DNA of 29,019 bases from a virus. The stretch lies in IMG/VR virus record IMGVR_UViG_3300042466_000179, positions 1-29,019 of that record; one strand, written 5' to 3'. Under the pieces are notes generated by a model, which searched no databases, was not told the origin of the DNA, and saw only the letters and a program-made list of their open reading frames with translations. Of the stretch, positions 20,211 through 27,895 are shown one piece after another. The first letter of the stretch is position 1, and each line of letters begins with the position of its first letter. The position numbers and the translations under genes are program-made.

Positions 20211-20659
20211 TACTGCACCCTAAAAAATGTTGCTTGCATGGGGCTGTAGCCTCTTTTTGTGTAATCAATCCATGAGTTGTTAGCCATCACAGCCGTGACT
20301 GCTACATCAATGCGCCCGTCATCAATTAAATCTGTAGCCAAACGATTAAATTCTTTCCAGAGCCTGCCGCCCACAGTGCCGTTTCTATGCTCTGGCTTTA
20401 CCCACCATGCTAGTTCGTGCAGTTCGTAAACTTCTGGGCACCAGACGTTTGTAGTAATCAGTGCCGCAATAAAACCTCGGGATTCGTTGTCGATCAGTAC
20501 AAAGCCACGCCCTGCCATCATTTGCGTCATCAGGTTGGCAACGTGCGTTTCATCATGCGCTGCTGCTGCTTGTAGTGCAGGCACAGGCGTCTGCGTGCTG
20601 TAGTCCCGCATCATTTGCAGCAATGCAGGCATATCGTGTTTGTTGGCTTCCCGAATCAT
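20210..20659 (-). CDS. GNAT-family acetyltransferase
   Basis: A 149-aa protein with the GNAT layout: MIREANKHDMPALLQMM (strand 1 and helix 1), a central strand pair (GFVLIDNESRGFIAALITT), YELHELAWWVKPEHRNGTVG GRLW at motif A (acetyl-CoA-binding Q/RxxGxG/A-like loop, here R-N-G-T-V-G-G) and a C-terminal VTAVMANNSWIDYTKRGYSP. It sits exactly between a distal-tail gene and the J-like gene, where lambda has K and I. It overlaps both neighbours and must be co-translated with tail genes. Substrate unknown: a tail protein, host protein or small molecule are all possible. Confidence 0.8.
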   Translation of the reverse strand: MIREANKHDMPALLQMMRDYSTQTPVPALQAAAAHDETHVANLMTQMMAGRGFVLIDNESRGFIAALITTNVWCPEVYELHELAWWVKPEHRNGTVGGRLWKEFNRLATDLIDDGRIDVAVTAVMANNSWIDYTKRGYSPMQATFFRVQ

Positions 20660-21309
20660 CCGCTATCCCTCCCGCTTTCAACAACAGTTGTTTGCACGTT
20701 TGAAGTATTGCTGCTGACTGTTGCAGATTGTGGTGGCTTGCCAAAATCAAAATACGTGGCTGCAATCACCGGCACACGGTTCATGCTAGTGTCTGCTGGG
20801 TAGATAAAATTCCACGCCTTGGGAGTCGTTTTAATGCCTTGTATGCGGTTTTCTAGGATGGTCCGAAAGCTGGCGCAGGTTATGCCAACCGTGGCAATGC
20901 GTGTTCGCAGTTGATCATTGAAATCTTCTGTGATTGAGCAATTGCTGACAATGCCAGAGTAGCGTTTAAAAAACTGCTGCGTTGGGGTTGTAATGATTTG
21001 ATTGTTGCTGTCTAGGAATCCACGCCACACATCAATATTGCTACCCTTGATATTTGCGGCAAGCACTGTGGCGACATTGGTGCCGTCTACGCCAGTGAGG
21101 GAAATTGCAAGATCGGCGCTGCTGGCTTTGATGTTTCTGTCAATTGCGCTTATGGATAACAAGCTGCCCAGGTTGCTAAACGTCATGCTGTCTACAGTAA
21201 TCGGCGCTGCTGCATTGCAAAAATAATAGGTTGTCGTGCTGGTGATGAGCCGTATAAATTCGGCTTGGATGATGGATGGGCTGCTCAGTGCAGCCATTGC
21301 GGTAGTCAT
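20656..21309 (-). CDS. Minor (distal) tail protein
   Basis: A 217-aa beta-rich protein (IQAEFIRLITSTTTYYFCNA, DRNIKASSADLAISLTGVDG, then IDVWRGFLDSNNQI and FFKRYSGIVSNCSI). It resembles lambda L-type or DUF2163-like baseplate-hub proteins and occupies that slot between the tape measure and J. Four cysteines (FCNAA, NCSI, ITCAS and surroundings) could include an Fe-S or disulphide site as in lambda L, but this is not clear. ATGA overlaps on both sides. Confidence 0.65.
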   Translation of the reverse strand: MTTAMAALSSPSIIQAEFIRLITSTTTYYFCNAAAPITVDSMTFSNLGSLLSISAIDRNIKASSADLAISLTGVDGTNVATVLAANIKGSNIDVWRGFLDSNNQIITTPTQQFFKRYSGIVSNCSITEDFNDQLRTRIATVGITCASFRTILENRIQGIKTTPKAWNFIYPADTSMNRVPVIAATYFDFGKPPQSATVSSNTSNVQTTVVESGRDSG

Positions 21310-21974
21310 CCTGTAATGTCCTCAATAAACACAAAATCACCATCCCATTGCACAAATGCGCCCGAGGTCATTGGGTTAAGTGTGTAGGTTGGGCATTGTG
21401 CTGCAAGTAGATAAAACGTGCAATCTGAGCCAACTGCGGTTAATGCGTTGCCGATTGTGGGCGTGCCAATAATAGGACGATGCAGGTTAAATGTAATTGA
21501 CGATCCGGGAGGGTGTGGCGACGTGCTGCCCAATGGAACATCTGATGTTACTTTATAAGAATAAATACCAATTTGCAAAAAATCCCCGGCTTTAAATACC
21601 AATTGTGCGGGTGTGCCATTTGGTAAGTTACCAAGCGTGATCTGGGTTCCATTTGCTGTATAAGCACCAATTGTCATTGCAGCTACTTGCGCTTGCACTA
21701 GTTCGCCTTTGTATGCTGTAAACCAATTTAGTAGGCTGCTAGCAAAGGTGATTGTCTCGGGCAGTTGGCGATCTTTGTTGTCAATGGCCTGGATAACGCC
21801 ACGCACTTGCGGGTAATAAAGGTAGGCGTGCGGCCTAACGGTAAATGACCAAGGCACAGATGTAAGGTATTCGGCAACCCGTACCTGGCCTGATCTACTA
21901 ACCTGCTGCCCAACAGTACGCCGGTTCTGGACGCTAATGCTTTGGCTGATTTCAAAGATGGTTTGAAAACTCAT
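21306..21974 (-). CDS. Distal tail protein, Dit/M-like
   Basis: A 222-aa protein directly after the tape measure. N-terminal NRRTVGQQVSRSGQVRVAEY is followed by PWSFTVRPHAYLYYPQ, a pattern of distal tail proteins. Then comes a domain with FKAGDFLQIGIYSYKVTSDV and ITFNLHRPI. It would form the ring joining tube and tip. It is coupled by ATGA to the tape measure and the next gene. Confidence 0.7.
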   Translation of the reverse strand: MSFQTIFEISQSISVQNRRTVGQQVSRSGQVRVAEYLTSVPWSFTVRPHAYLYYPQVRGVIQAIDNKDRQLPETITFASSLLNWFTAYKGELVQAQVAAMTIGAYTANGTQITLGNLPNGTPAQLVFKAGDFLQIGIYSYKVTSDVPLGSTSPHPPGSSITFNLHRPIIGTPTIGNALTAVGSDCTFYLLAAQCPTYTLNPMTSGAFVQWDGDFVFIEDITG

Positions 21975-24184
21975 GTTCTTCCCCTGCCAAGCGATAAGTT
22001 TTTAGCGCCATATGCATTTGCTGCCCAGACTGCTTTACTGCTGCCCAGGATGCGATCTTCAAACGATTTGGTGTCAATTGCTTGAATATTGTAGTTGGTG
22101 ATGTTTGTAGAGCCGCCCATCATTGCCATAGAGTGATTTGGCACAATTGCGCCAGCACTGCGAGGCACAAACAACTCTGGCCCACGTTCGCCAACTAAAT
22201 AGCTGTTGTTGCTTTCAACTGGCCCACCATCCGCTTTAGGCCCAGCAAATGGTTCTGCTAAAGATACTGACGGTGAAAAGACTGCTTTTGCAAGCATTGA
22301 AAATAAATTGTTTGCAGATGCTCTAAATTGAATTGCAAGCATATCTTTAATAACTGACTTTGCAAAATCTCCAAAATTTAATTTTCCAGTTGTTACAAAT
22401 TCATCCAATGCTTTTGTCATGTTGCCCATTAATGAATCAAAACTTTTTGCACCAGCCTCAAAGCTGGTTTCCATGTCTTTGCCAAAAGTCTGCGCCCTAA
22501 ATAAAAATCCATCAAAAACGCCGCCTGATTTTTCGGCTTTTAATATTCTTGTCCGTTCAAGTATATTTTGCAATGCTTTTTCATTTAGTTTTTCTTCTCT
22601 TGCAAGGGCTTCCATCCTGCTCATGCTGTCAAGATTTTTCATTGACATAATGGCTTCAACAGCATCTGCATATTTCCATTGTTGCTCTAACAATTCTTTT
22701 TCTTGCTGCAACTCTTCTGCTTTTAAATAAACTCCTTGACGCTCTAATTTAAACATTTCTTGAGCGCGAATTAAAGATGTTTTGTCTAGTTCTTGCTTTT
22801 CTCGTATTGATGTATTGCCTTCTGAATAGAAAGCATTTAAATTAGCAATGGCTATAGCTGCCTCTTCTGCACTTGCTATTTCATGTGCTGCTTGCTCTGC
22901 TATATTTTTAAAAACTAATGTTCTTTTCTTTTCTTCGTATTCTTGTTTGATTACAAATAATTTTGCGTTAAGAATTATCCAGTTTGTAAGTGCAAATTTA
23001 TTTTCTTCAGTTTTATCTTTATGCAAACGCTCTAAATCTGCTTCTGCTTTTTTCTTTGCATATTCATTATCTAATGTTTGCTGTTCATTTCTAAATTGAT
23101 TTGCTATGGAAAATTCTTCTTCTAATTTTGCTTTTTTTAATTCAAAGTTTTTAGCTTCTGCCGCCTTTGCTGCCGCCATTGCTTTGGTATCAACACCCGG
23201 CGTTATTTGTCTTTTAGGCTCATTTATTTTTTCTTCTGTTTGACTTTTAGAAAATTCATCTGCTTTAATTCTTTGAATTGCAATTAATGCGTCTTGTTCT
23301 CTTTGCAGGGCCAATATTTCTCTGTCAATTCCTGACAAAAGCATTGGGCTATCCAGCACTAACTCTCTTTGTTTTCCTAGCTTAGCAATTTCTTTGCTTA
23401 ATTCTACAATTCGAACCGTAGGATCATTACCAGTGCCAAACCCAATAAACTTTCCAAAAATAGTAAATGACAAATTAGATATATCTAAGGCTTTTAACCA
23501 TTGACCTAATTTTAATAAACTTGGGCCTAATGATTCAGTAATCAATAAGCTAATTTCTCTACCTACGTTTTTAAATAAATCAAATGCCTGTGCCGCATCT
23601 TTAATGGCTTGCTCTTGTTCAAGCGTTGCGCCTTTACCTTCTTTTAATCCTTTGGCAAAATCTACCATGTCTACGCCTTTGGCGGCTTTACCAAATGCGT
23701 CTGCTGCCCGTGCGTTCCGGGTTAACGGGTCTTCCATGTCCGCTATTGCTTGAGTCGTTTTAAGCAACAACTGCTGCGTAGACATACTGCCAATGTCTTT
23801 AAGAGATATGCCTAAATCGCTAAATGTTTTTTGTCCTTCAAATGAGCCTTTTGCTGCTTTGTCTACAAAGTCTGCAAAACTGGCAATCATTTTTCCAGCG
23901 TTTTGGCCCTTGCCACCAGAATTTTCTAACGCATTTGTCAGCTTTATAATTGAATCTATTGCTATGTCATTTGCAGCAGCAACATCACTAAGTTCATCTG
24001 CATATGCTACAGCTTTATATGTTGCAGCAACAAATGCAGCACCTAGTAACAATGTTGCATTTTTAGCTGCACCAGCAGTTGTACTTGCAAATTGATCTAA
24101 CTTTCTGCCAGCAGCCGCTATGCCGGCGACAAACTCGGCACTGTTAAGGCCAAGGAGTACCGCAAGTCGTGCAATATTAGCCAT
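21971..24184 (-). CDS. Tail tape measure protein
   Basis: A 737-aa protein that sets tail length and is ejected with the DNA. The N-terminus (ARLAVLLGLNSAEFVAGIAA) and the early hydrophobic helix (ATLLLGAAFVAATY) are typical. A long charged coiled-coil middle follows (about 300-570, many Glu/Lys/Gln heptads), AT-rich at DNA level. The C-terminus has the conserved GGPVESNNSYLVGERGPELF, then VPRSAGAIVPN. At about 0.15 nm per residue, a tail near 110 nm is expected. Its start overlaps the T-like frame by 8 nt. Confidence 0.93.
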   Translation of the reverse strand: MANIARLAVLLGLNSAEFVAGIAAAGRKLDQFASTTAGAAKNATLLLGAAFVAATYKAVAYADELSDVAAANDIAIDSIIKLTNALENSGGKGQNAGKMIASFADFVDKAAKGSFEGQKTFSDLGISLKDIGSMSTQQLLLKTTQAIADMEDPLTRNARAADAFGKAAKGVDMVDFAKGLKEGKGATLEQEQAIKDAAQAFDLFKNVGREISLLITESLGPSLLKLGQWLKALDISNLSFTIFGKFIGFGTGNDPTVRIVELSKEIAKLGKQRELVLDSPMLLSGIDREILALQREQDALIAIQRIKADEFSKSQTEEKINEPKRQITPGVDTKAMAAAKAAEAKNFELKKAKLEEEFSIANQFRNEQQTLDNEYAKKKAEADLERLHKDKTEENKFALTNWIILNAKLFVIKQEYEEKKRTLVFKNIAEQAAHEIASAEEAAIAIANLNAFYSEGNTSIREKQELDKTSLIRAQEMFKLERQGVYLKAEELQQEKELLEQQWKYADAVEAIMSMKNLDSMSRMEALAREEKLNEKALQNILERTRILKAEKSGGVFDGFLFRAQTFGKDMETSFEAGAKSFDSLMGNMTKALDEFVTTGKLNFGDFAKSVIKDMLAIQFRASANNLFSMLAKAVFSPSVSLAEPFAGPKADGGPVESNNSYLVGERGPELFVPRSAGAIVPNHSMAMMGGSTNITNYNIQAIDTKSFEDRILGSSKAVWAANAYGAKNLSLGRGRT

Positions 24185-24500
24185 TTTTGAATCTTTCTTT
24201 GCTGAATCCGGGTGCTTGCACCATCAACGATAACAGACTGTCATTAGCCTGCGCTGCAAGCTGTTCTTTTGTTGCTGGAGGGCATAAGTAGTCATGTGCC
24301 GCGCCAAGCGTACCAGACAGCTTGTAGGGGGCTGCATTGGGCGGTCTTATGTAGTTAAAGATGCCCGTTGTCAAAACTGCAAGCTGCGACAGCAATCCAT
24401 GATTGCCAATTGTTCCATCAGCATAAAGTGTTTGGATTTGCAGCATGGTGATCTGGTCAAGATTGGCAATAGATTCGGGTGTATGCCCGTTAAAGATCAT
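24177..24500 (-). CDS. Tail assembly chaperone, T-like part of the frameshift product
   Basis: A 107-codon frame from the first ATG, but it is probably expressed mainly as the C-terminal part of a G-T fusion. There is no SD before the ATG at 24500. The frame is open upstream to 24536, giving LIGSLKEQVAAA, and is exactly -1 relative to the preceding chaperone gene. Slippage at G GGA AAC joins them into a 274-aa protein. The middle holds AQLAVLTTGIFNYI-like helices (LLSQLAVLTTGIF). As in lambda GT, the T part would bind the tube protein while G coats the tape measure. Confidence 0.8.
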   Translation of the reverse strand: MIFNGHTPESIANLDQITMLQIQTLYADGTIGNHGLLSQLAVLTTGIFNYIRPPNAAPYKLSGTLGAAHDYLCPPATKEQLAAQANDSLLSLMVQAPGFSKERFKNG

Positions 24501-24532
24501 CGCAGCCGCGACTTGTTCCTTTAACGAGCCGA

Positions 24533-25000
24533 TTAGTTTCCCCGTATCTCCCGGTAAGTGGGGCTGATTACTTCAGCAATTTTTTCAACCAACTCACGTT
24601 GCACACTCAAAGGCCATTCTTGTTCAATCTCAGCGTATGTAATGTCGTCCAAATTGTTGACAGGATTTTCTGCTTGAAGCAGACGCACCATCTCTGTGAT
24701 ACGGGCTTCCATCATTGCTTTGTTTGTCGCTGCCTCGCGCATTGAACGACCAGACACCACTACATCATTTTCTGTAAAAACCAATTCTGAGTTTTCAGCA
24801 GATTTAAATTCATCCAATGATTTTGTCAATTCAACATAAATCTTGTCTACCGTTGTGCTGTCTGGCTTCATTATTCGTGCGTATATGGCATCACTTTCAG
24901 ACACCAGTGGCACTCGCACTTTGAAGGTATGACCTCCAAGATCAAATTGCTTAATGCGTAATTGTGCGCCAGTTCCTAATGCGCTTGATAGTCTTGTCAT
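24533..25000 (-). CDS. Tail assembly chaperone, G-like
   Basis: A 155-aa protein. The N-terminal part is beta-rich (LRIKQFDLGGHTFKVRVPLV). The C-terminal part is helical and acidic (NVRL-free, with ITYAEIEQEWPLSVQRELVE and KIAEVISPTYREIRGN). Position between tail-tube and tape-measure genes and the slippery heptamer overlapping its last codons identify it as the G-type chaperone that coats the tape measure during tail assembly. Stop TAA at 24533-24535 follows the heptamer immediately. It overlaps the upstream HK97-gp10-like gene by ATGA. Confidence 0.85.
   Translation of the reverse strand: MTRLSSALGTGAQLRIKQFDLGGHTFKVRVPLVSESDAIYARIMKPDSTTVDKIYVELTKSLDEFKSAENSELVFTENDVVVSGRSMREAATNKAMMEARITEMVRLLQAENPVNNLDDITYAEIEQEWPLSVQRELVEKIAEVISPTYREIRGN
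24536..24542 (-). promoter_or_regulatory. -1 ribosomal frameshift site G GGA AAC
   Basis: The minus strand reads cgG GGA AAC TAA. The X XXY YYZ heptamer is in the correct phase (codons GGA and AAC of the G-like gene), differs from lambda's G GGA AAG by one base, and stands right before the zero-frame stop. A -1 slip enters the open T-like frame. Confidence 0.88.
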
Positions 25001-25554
25001 GTTTTCACCTTGTTGTATTCGTTTATTCGTCTTGCCAGAACTTCACCAAGTTTTTTTACTGTAGCTTGCGATTGCGATTCTAACGCTGGCCTCATAAATG
25101 AATGGGCTGGATTTCTAGCCGTGCCAAACTCTTGCGCTATTGCTCTGGCATCATATGGAAAATTTATAGATTGAGCGAATTTCTTAAATTTCTTTGCATA
25201 TGCTTTTTTATCTGATTCATATAATGTTTTATTTTCTTCATAAAATGCTTGTCTTTTCTTTTTAGGAAACGCTTTTGTAGTCACGATTGCGATAACCGTA
25301 TCTGATTGCGTTATGTATTTTGATCTCCTGTCTTTGTTGGTTGGACGCCTTGCTGACAATGTTAAATTGTTTGCCAATTGCGTTGTGTCTTTTGGCGCTA
25401 AAGTTTTTGCAGCTTGTAAAACTGTCTTCATCGCTTCCCGCACCGCAGGAATTAGGATTTTGCTTCTAGCATTTTTGTCGCCAATTTGTTGCGATAAACT
25501 TTCAAAAGCAGCATAAACATTGCCGATTCCTTCAAGTTTTATGCTGACGCTCAT
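24997..25554 (-). CDS. Tail completion protein, HK97 gp10-like
   Basis: A 185-aa basic protein. The N-terminal helix region has SKILIPAVREAMKTVLQAAK and TLAPKDTTQLANNLTLSARR; the C-terminal part has IAQEFGTARNPAHSFMRPAL, the signature of the HK97 gp10/tail-component family that joins neck and tail. It is rich in Lys. Its place after the tube gene, rather than before it, is somewhat different from HK97. ATGA overlap with the G-like gene. Confidence 0.85.
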   Translation of the reverse strand: MSVSIKLEGIGNVYAAFESLSQQIGDKNARSKILIPAVREAMKTVLQAAKTLAPKDTTQLANNLTLSARRPTNKDRRSKYITQSDTVIAIVTTKAFPKKKRQAFYEENKTLYESDKKAYAKKFKKFAQSINFPYDARAIAQEFGTARNPAHSFMRPALESQSQATVKKLGEVLARRINEYNKVKT

Positions 25555-25555
25555 G

Positions 25556-25777
25556 TCATCCTCGAATAATATCTTTGTACATTAAATTGTTAAGTTCTAC
25601 GACAAATTTCACGATCTGCTCTGGCGTCATTGTGTTGGCATGGTTGGCAGCTATCTGATGCACCAGTTGGATGCCTGTCATCTTTTGTTGGGTAAACCCA
25701 AACCAATCTTTTCTAGACTCGGCTTGAGTTACCAAAAAATTTAACAGGTCATTCGTGTTCTGTATTTTGTCGGACAT
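25556..25777 (-). CDS. Hypothetical small tail-module protein
   Basis: A 73-aa helical protein (SDKIQNTNDLLNFLVTQAES, then MTPEQIVKFVVELNNLMYKD). No family recognised. It overlaps the next upstream gene (25749-25940) by 29 nt and lies 1 nt from the gp10-like start. Position between tube and completion genes suggests a tail assembly role. Confidence 0.65.
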   Translation of the reverse strand: MSDKIQNTNDLLNFLVTQAESRKDWFGFTQQKMTGIQLVHQIAANHANTMTPEQIVKFVVELNNLMYKDIIRG

Positions 25778-25940
25778 TTTTTTCCAAGAGTTTTAGGCAG
25801 ACATATTCCGCTGAATCTGTGTCTGCCTTTGCCAACGCCTCGGCTATTTCCGGTGCGCTGACTACCTGCTGCCGTGCAAGTGCAGCCAGGTCGCCGTAAC
25901 TGGCGGTCATTTCTGCCAGCACCGCATCTATTGCGGTCAT
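25749..25940 (-). CDS. Hypothetical small tail-module protein
   Basis: A 63-aa helical protein (TAIDAVLAEMTASYGDLAAL, then APEIAEALAKADTDSAEYVC). This frame was chosen over the overlapping 25741-25971 frame because its start forms an ATGA with the tube gene and its composition is protein-like. No function recognised. Confidence 0.65.
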   Translation of the reverse strand: MTAIDAVLAEMTASYGDLAALARQQVVSAPEIAEALAKADTDSAEYVCLKLLEKNVRQNTEHE

Positions 25941-26431
25941 ACTGTATTGCTCCAGCCGTACTGATTGCCACGGGGATGGATGGTGAAATTTACTTTGGCT
26001 TCAGCGCCTGGGGCAGCATCAATTGTCCACTGGCTGACTCGCCCGTTAAATGCGTAGTAAATCGTGTTTGTCCCATCGGTTGCGGCAATCACGTAAGTGC
26101 GATCAATGGTGCCGTTATAGGCGTCTGCACGCAAAAGCAGCAACACGGTATCGCTTGGGTTCCAAGCCGCTGTGATGCTCATGCTTGTCGGCGCTGATTG
26201 CACAGGGATTTTGTCGGATTGACGGGAGCCAGCAACCATGAAAGAGGCTACGGCATCGTCTTGCCCAAATGCCGGGATTGCTTCAACAGGCACCAAGTTG
26301 CCGCTGATTGCCAATGGCGAAACGCTGCCCAAAACGCTCAAATTTGCCGTAGTTAAAGGCGTTGGCGTTGCGCTGGGTTGTGCGTACAAGGTGGCAGAAA
26401 AGCCAGGTAGAATTTTTGTCGGGAGAGCCAT
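25937..26431 (-). CDS. Major tail (tube) protein
   Basis: A 164-aa beta-rich protein (KILPGFSATLYAQPSATPTP, VEAIPAFGQDDAVASFMVAG, then TYVIAATDGTNTIYYAFNG and KVNFTIHPRGNQYGW). Length, composition and position between the tail terminator and the chaperones fit the tube protein that stacks as hexamers. It has its own leader (42 nt free upstream), fitting high expression. Confidence 0.85.
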   Translation of the reverse strand: MALPTKILPGFSATLYAQPSATPTPLTTANLSVLGSVSPLAISGNLVPVEAIPAFGQDDAVASFMVAGSRQSDKIPVQSAPTSMSITAAWNPSDTVLLLLRADAYNGTIDRTYVIAATDGTNTIYYAFNGRVSQWTIDAAPGAEAKVNFTIHPRGNQYGWSNTV

Positions 26432-26473
26432 GATAAGTTCCTTTGTTGAGAGGGTAAAAAATTTATTGTCTTA

Positions 26474-26893
26474 TCAGGTTGGTATATCTAGTGTGCAGTC
26501 TAAGATTACTTGTCCGAGTTTCTCATCATTGTCGTATGTGTTGTAAAGCCATTGCACATCGGCTTTGCTGATCTGTATGCCGTAAGTTGCACCGCCAAAC
26601 AATCCAGAATAGCCGTGGAGCGATTGTAGTATCTGATTGCTGATTGTGAAACCGTCTTCAATAACTTGCGTAAAAATGCTGATTTGAAATACTGGCGTAT
26701 CAATTCCTTTAACGGATTGGTAAATGCCGGTGTAGACCGGCTGGTGAATGTTTCGCAACATCCAAGTTACAAATTTTGGTTCGGTAGCAAAGTTGCGGTT
26801 AAAAGTAGCATACACCGGGACGGGCGTGACAATGGTTGTCAATGCCGCTTGGATGGCCCTGGCATACGTGACAGGGTTTTGCTGGGCTGTCAT
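26474..26893 (-). CDS. Tail terminator protein-like
   Basis: A 139-aa protein (TYARAIQAALTTIVTPVPVY, then TPVFQISIFTQVIEDGFTIS and ILQSLHGYSGLFGG, ending LGQVILDCTLDIPT). The pattern resembles DUF3168/lambda U-type proteins that cap the tail tube. Its position between head-closure and tube genes supports this. ATGA overlap with the head-closure gene. Confidence 0.8.
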   Translation of the reverse strand: MTAQQNPVTYARAIQAALTTIVTPVPVYATFNRNFATEPKFVTWMLRNIHQPVYTGIYQSVKGIDTPVFQISIFTQVIEDGFTISNQILQSLHGYSGLFGGATYGIQISKADVQWLYNTYDNDEKLGQVILDCTLDIPT

Positions 26894-27234
26894 GTTGCAG
26901 TTACCGGGTCATTGCGGTAAGCCATTATCAACACGCTCATGCGGTCGTCTGATTCCTGCACATCGTTGATGCGCCAATCTTGCGTTCTGTACGTGATGCT
27001 AAACAGATGCTGCGAGTTAGCAATTGTCCGCATATTTGGTGTGTAGTTCAAACGAAACCGCACTAGGTTATCGTACAGCCGATATTTTTCCGAGATTTTC
27101 AAATTGTTGCCTACCGCCGACACTGTGGCTCGGGTGTCAAACCATTTTGTCGTGGTTGTGATTTGCTCACCAAAAGCCGTTAGGCTGAAGGTTAGATTAT
27201 TGATTGCAATGTTTTCAAACCGTGCAATCGCCAT
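26890..27234 (-). CDS. Head closure / head-tail joining protein
   Basis: A 114-aa beta-barrel-like protein (YRLYDNLVRFRLNYTPNMRT, then LFSITYRTQDWRINDVQESD and DRMSVLIMAYRND). The pattern, with the Hc-type 'ITYRxxxWRI' strand, is typical of SPP1 gp16/HK97 gp7-type closure proteins that seal the connector. It overlaps both neighbours by 1-4 nt. Confidence 0.8.
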   Translation of the reverse strand: MAIARFENIAINNLTFSLTAFGEQITTTTKWFDTRATVSAVGNNLKISEKYRLYDNLVRFRLNYTPNMRTIANSQHLFSITYRTQDWRINDVQESDDRMSVLIMAYRNDPVTAT

Positions 27235-27893
27235 TACATAACCAATTCTTTGTACGGGCGCAGCAACGTGTCTACGCCAAACGGGATATTTTTTAGCGAT
27301 GCCTCAGTGCTGTTGCTGCGCTGGTTGTAAAGGTGCGTAAGCAGCAGCAGGCCAGCTTGTTTGATGGCAGGATACGTTTGTAGAGGGTTAGGTGCGGTGG
27401 TGTACTGAACGACAATTGGGTTTGCCATATCGCTGGTAATTGTGGGCAGGCTAGTCAAGATAACCCGGTTGCCGCTGGCATCGTAATAGTAGGTTGATGC
27501 CGTCAATAGCGTAAGAGTAGGCGGTGCGCTGTTGTTGTAGTAGCCAACCGAGTTGATTGTTAGCCCTGCTTGTGTAGGATATTGATTTTGGCTGACTGCT
27601 GGCAAATCTAGCGCCATCGGTGCTGTGATAGTCCCTTGTGCGCCGTACCACACCCGATACGTTAAGGAAAATATTGACATTCCCAAATAGTCTTCAATGG
27701 CAAACCTAGTCGCCAGTTCTAGGCTGCTTAGATAGGTGTCTTGGCTTTCGTCATCATACAAATTTAGCTGCTGGGTAATTTCATCCAGCGTTAACCAGGG
27801 CGTTACCACATCCCGATTTAACTGCTCAACTTTTGAGTAATTAAACGGGTTGCGGGTTGCCCCACCTTGTGCGCCAAGGATTTCGCTGGACAT
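27234..27893 (-). CDS. Head-tail connector (adaptor), gp6-like
   Basis: A 219-aa protein. WLTLDEITQQLNLYDDESQD and SSLELATRFAIEDYLGMSIF form the helical bundle of the HK97 gp6/SPP1 gp15 adaptor family, and the C-terminal AIKQAGLLLLTHLYNQRSNS helix completes it. Residues in between form a strand-rich insert (MALDLPAVSQNQYPTQAGL). It would sit below the portal as a ring. The gene lies 2 nt after the capsid gene stop. Confidence 0.87.
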   Translation of the reverse strand: MSSEILGAQGGATRNPFNYSKVEQLNRDVVTPWLTLDEITQQLNLYDDESQDTYLSSLELATRFAIEDYLGMSIFSLTYRVWYGAQGTITAPMALDLPAVSQNQYPTQAGLTINSVGYYNNSAPPTLTLLTASTYYYDASGNRVILTSLPTITSDMANPIVVQYTTAPNPLQTYPAIKQAGLLLLTHLYNQRSNSTEASLKNIPFGVDTLLRPYKELVM

Positions 27894-27895
27894 TG

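Noticed and set aside
25741-25971. 76-aa minus-strand ORF in an alternative frame
   Set aside because: It overlaps the tube gene start and lacks the ATGA junction; the 63-aa frame at 25749-25940 fits operon spacing and has protein-like composition.
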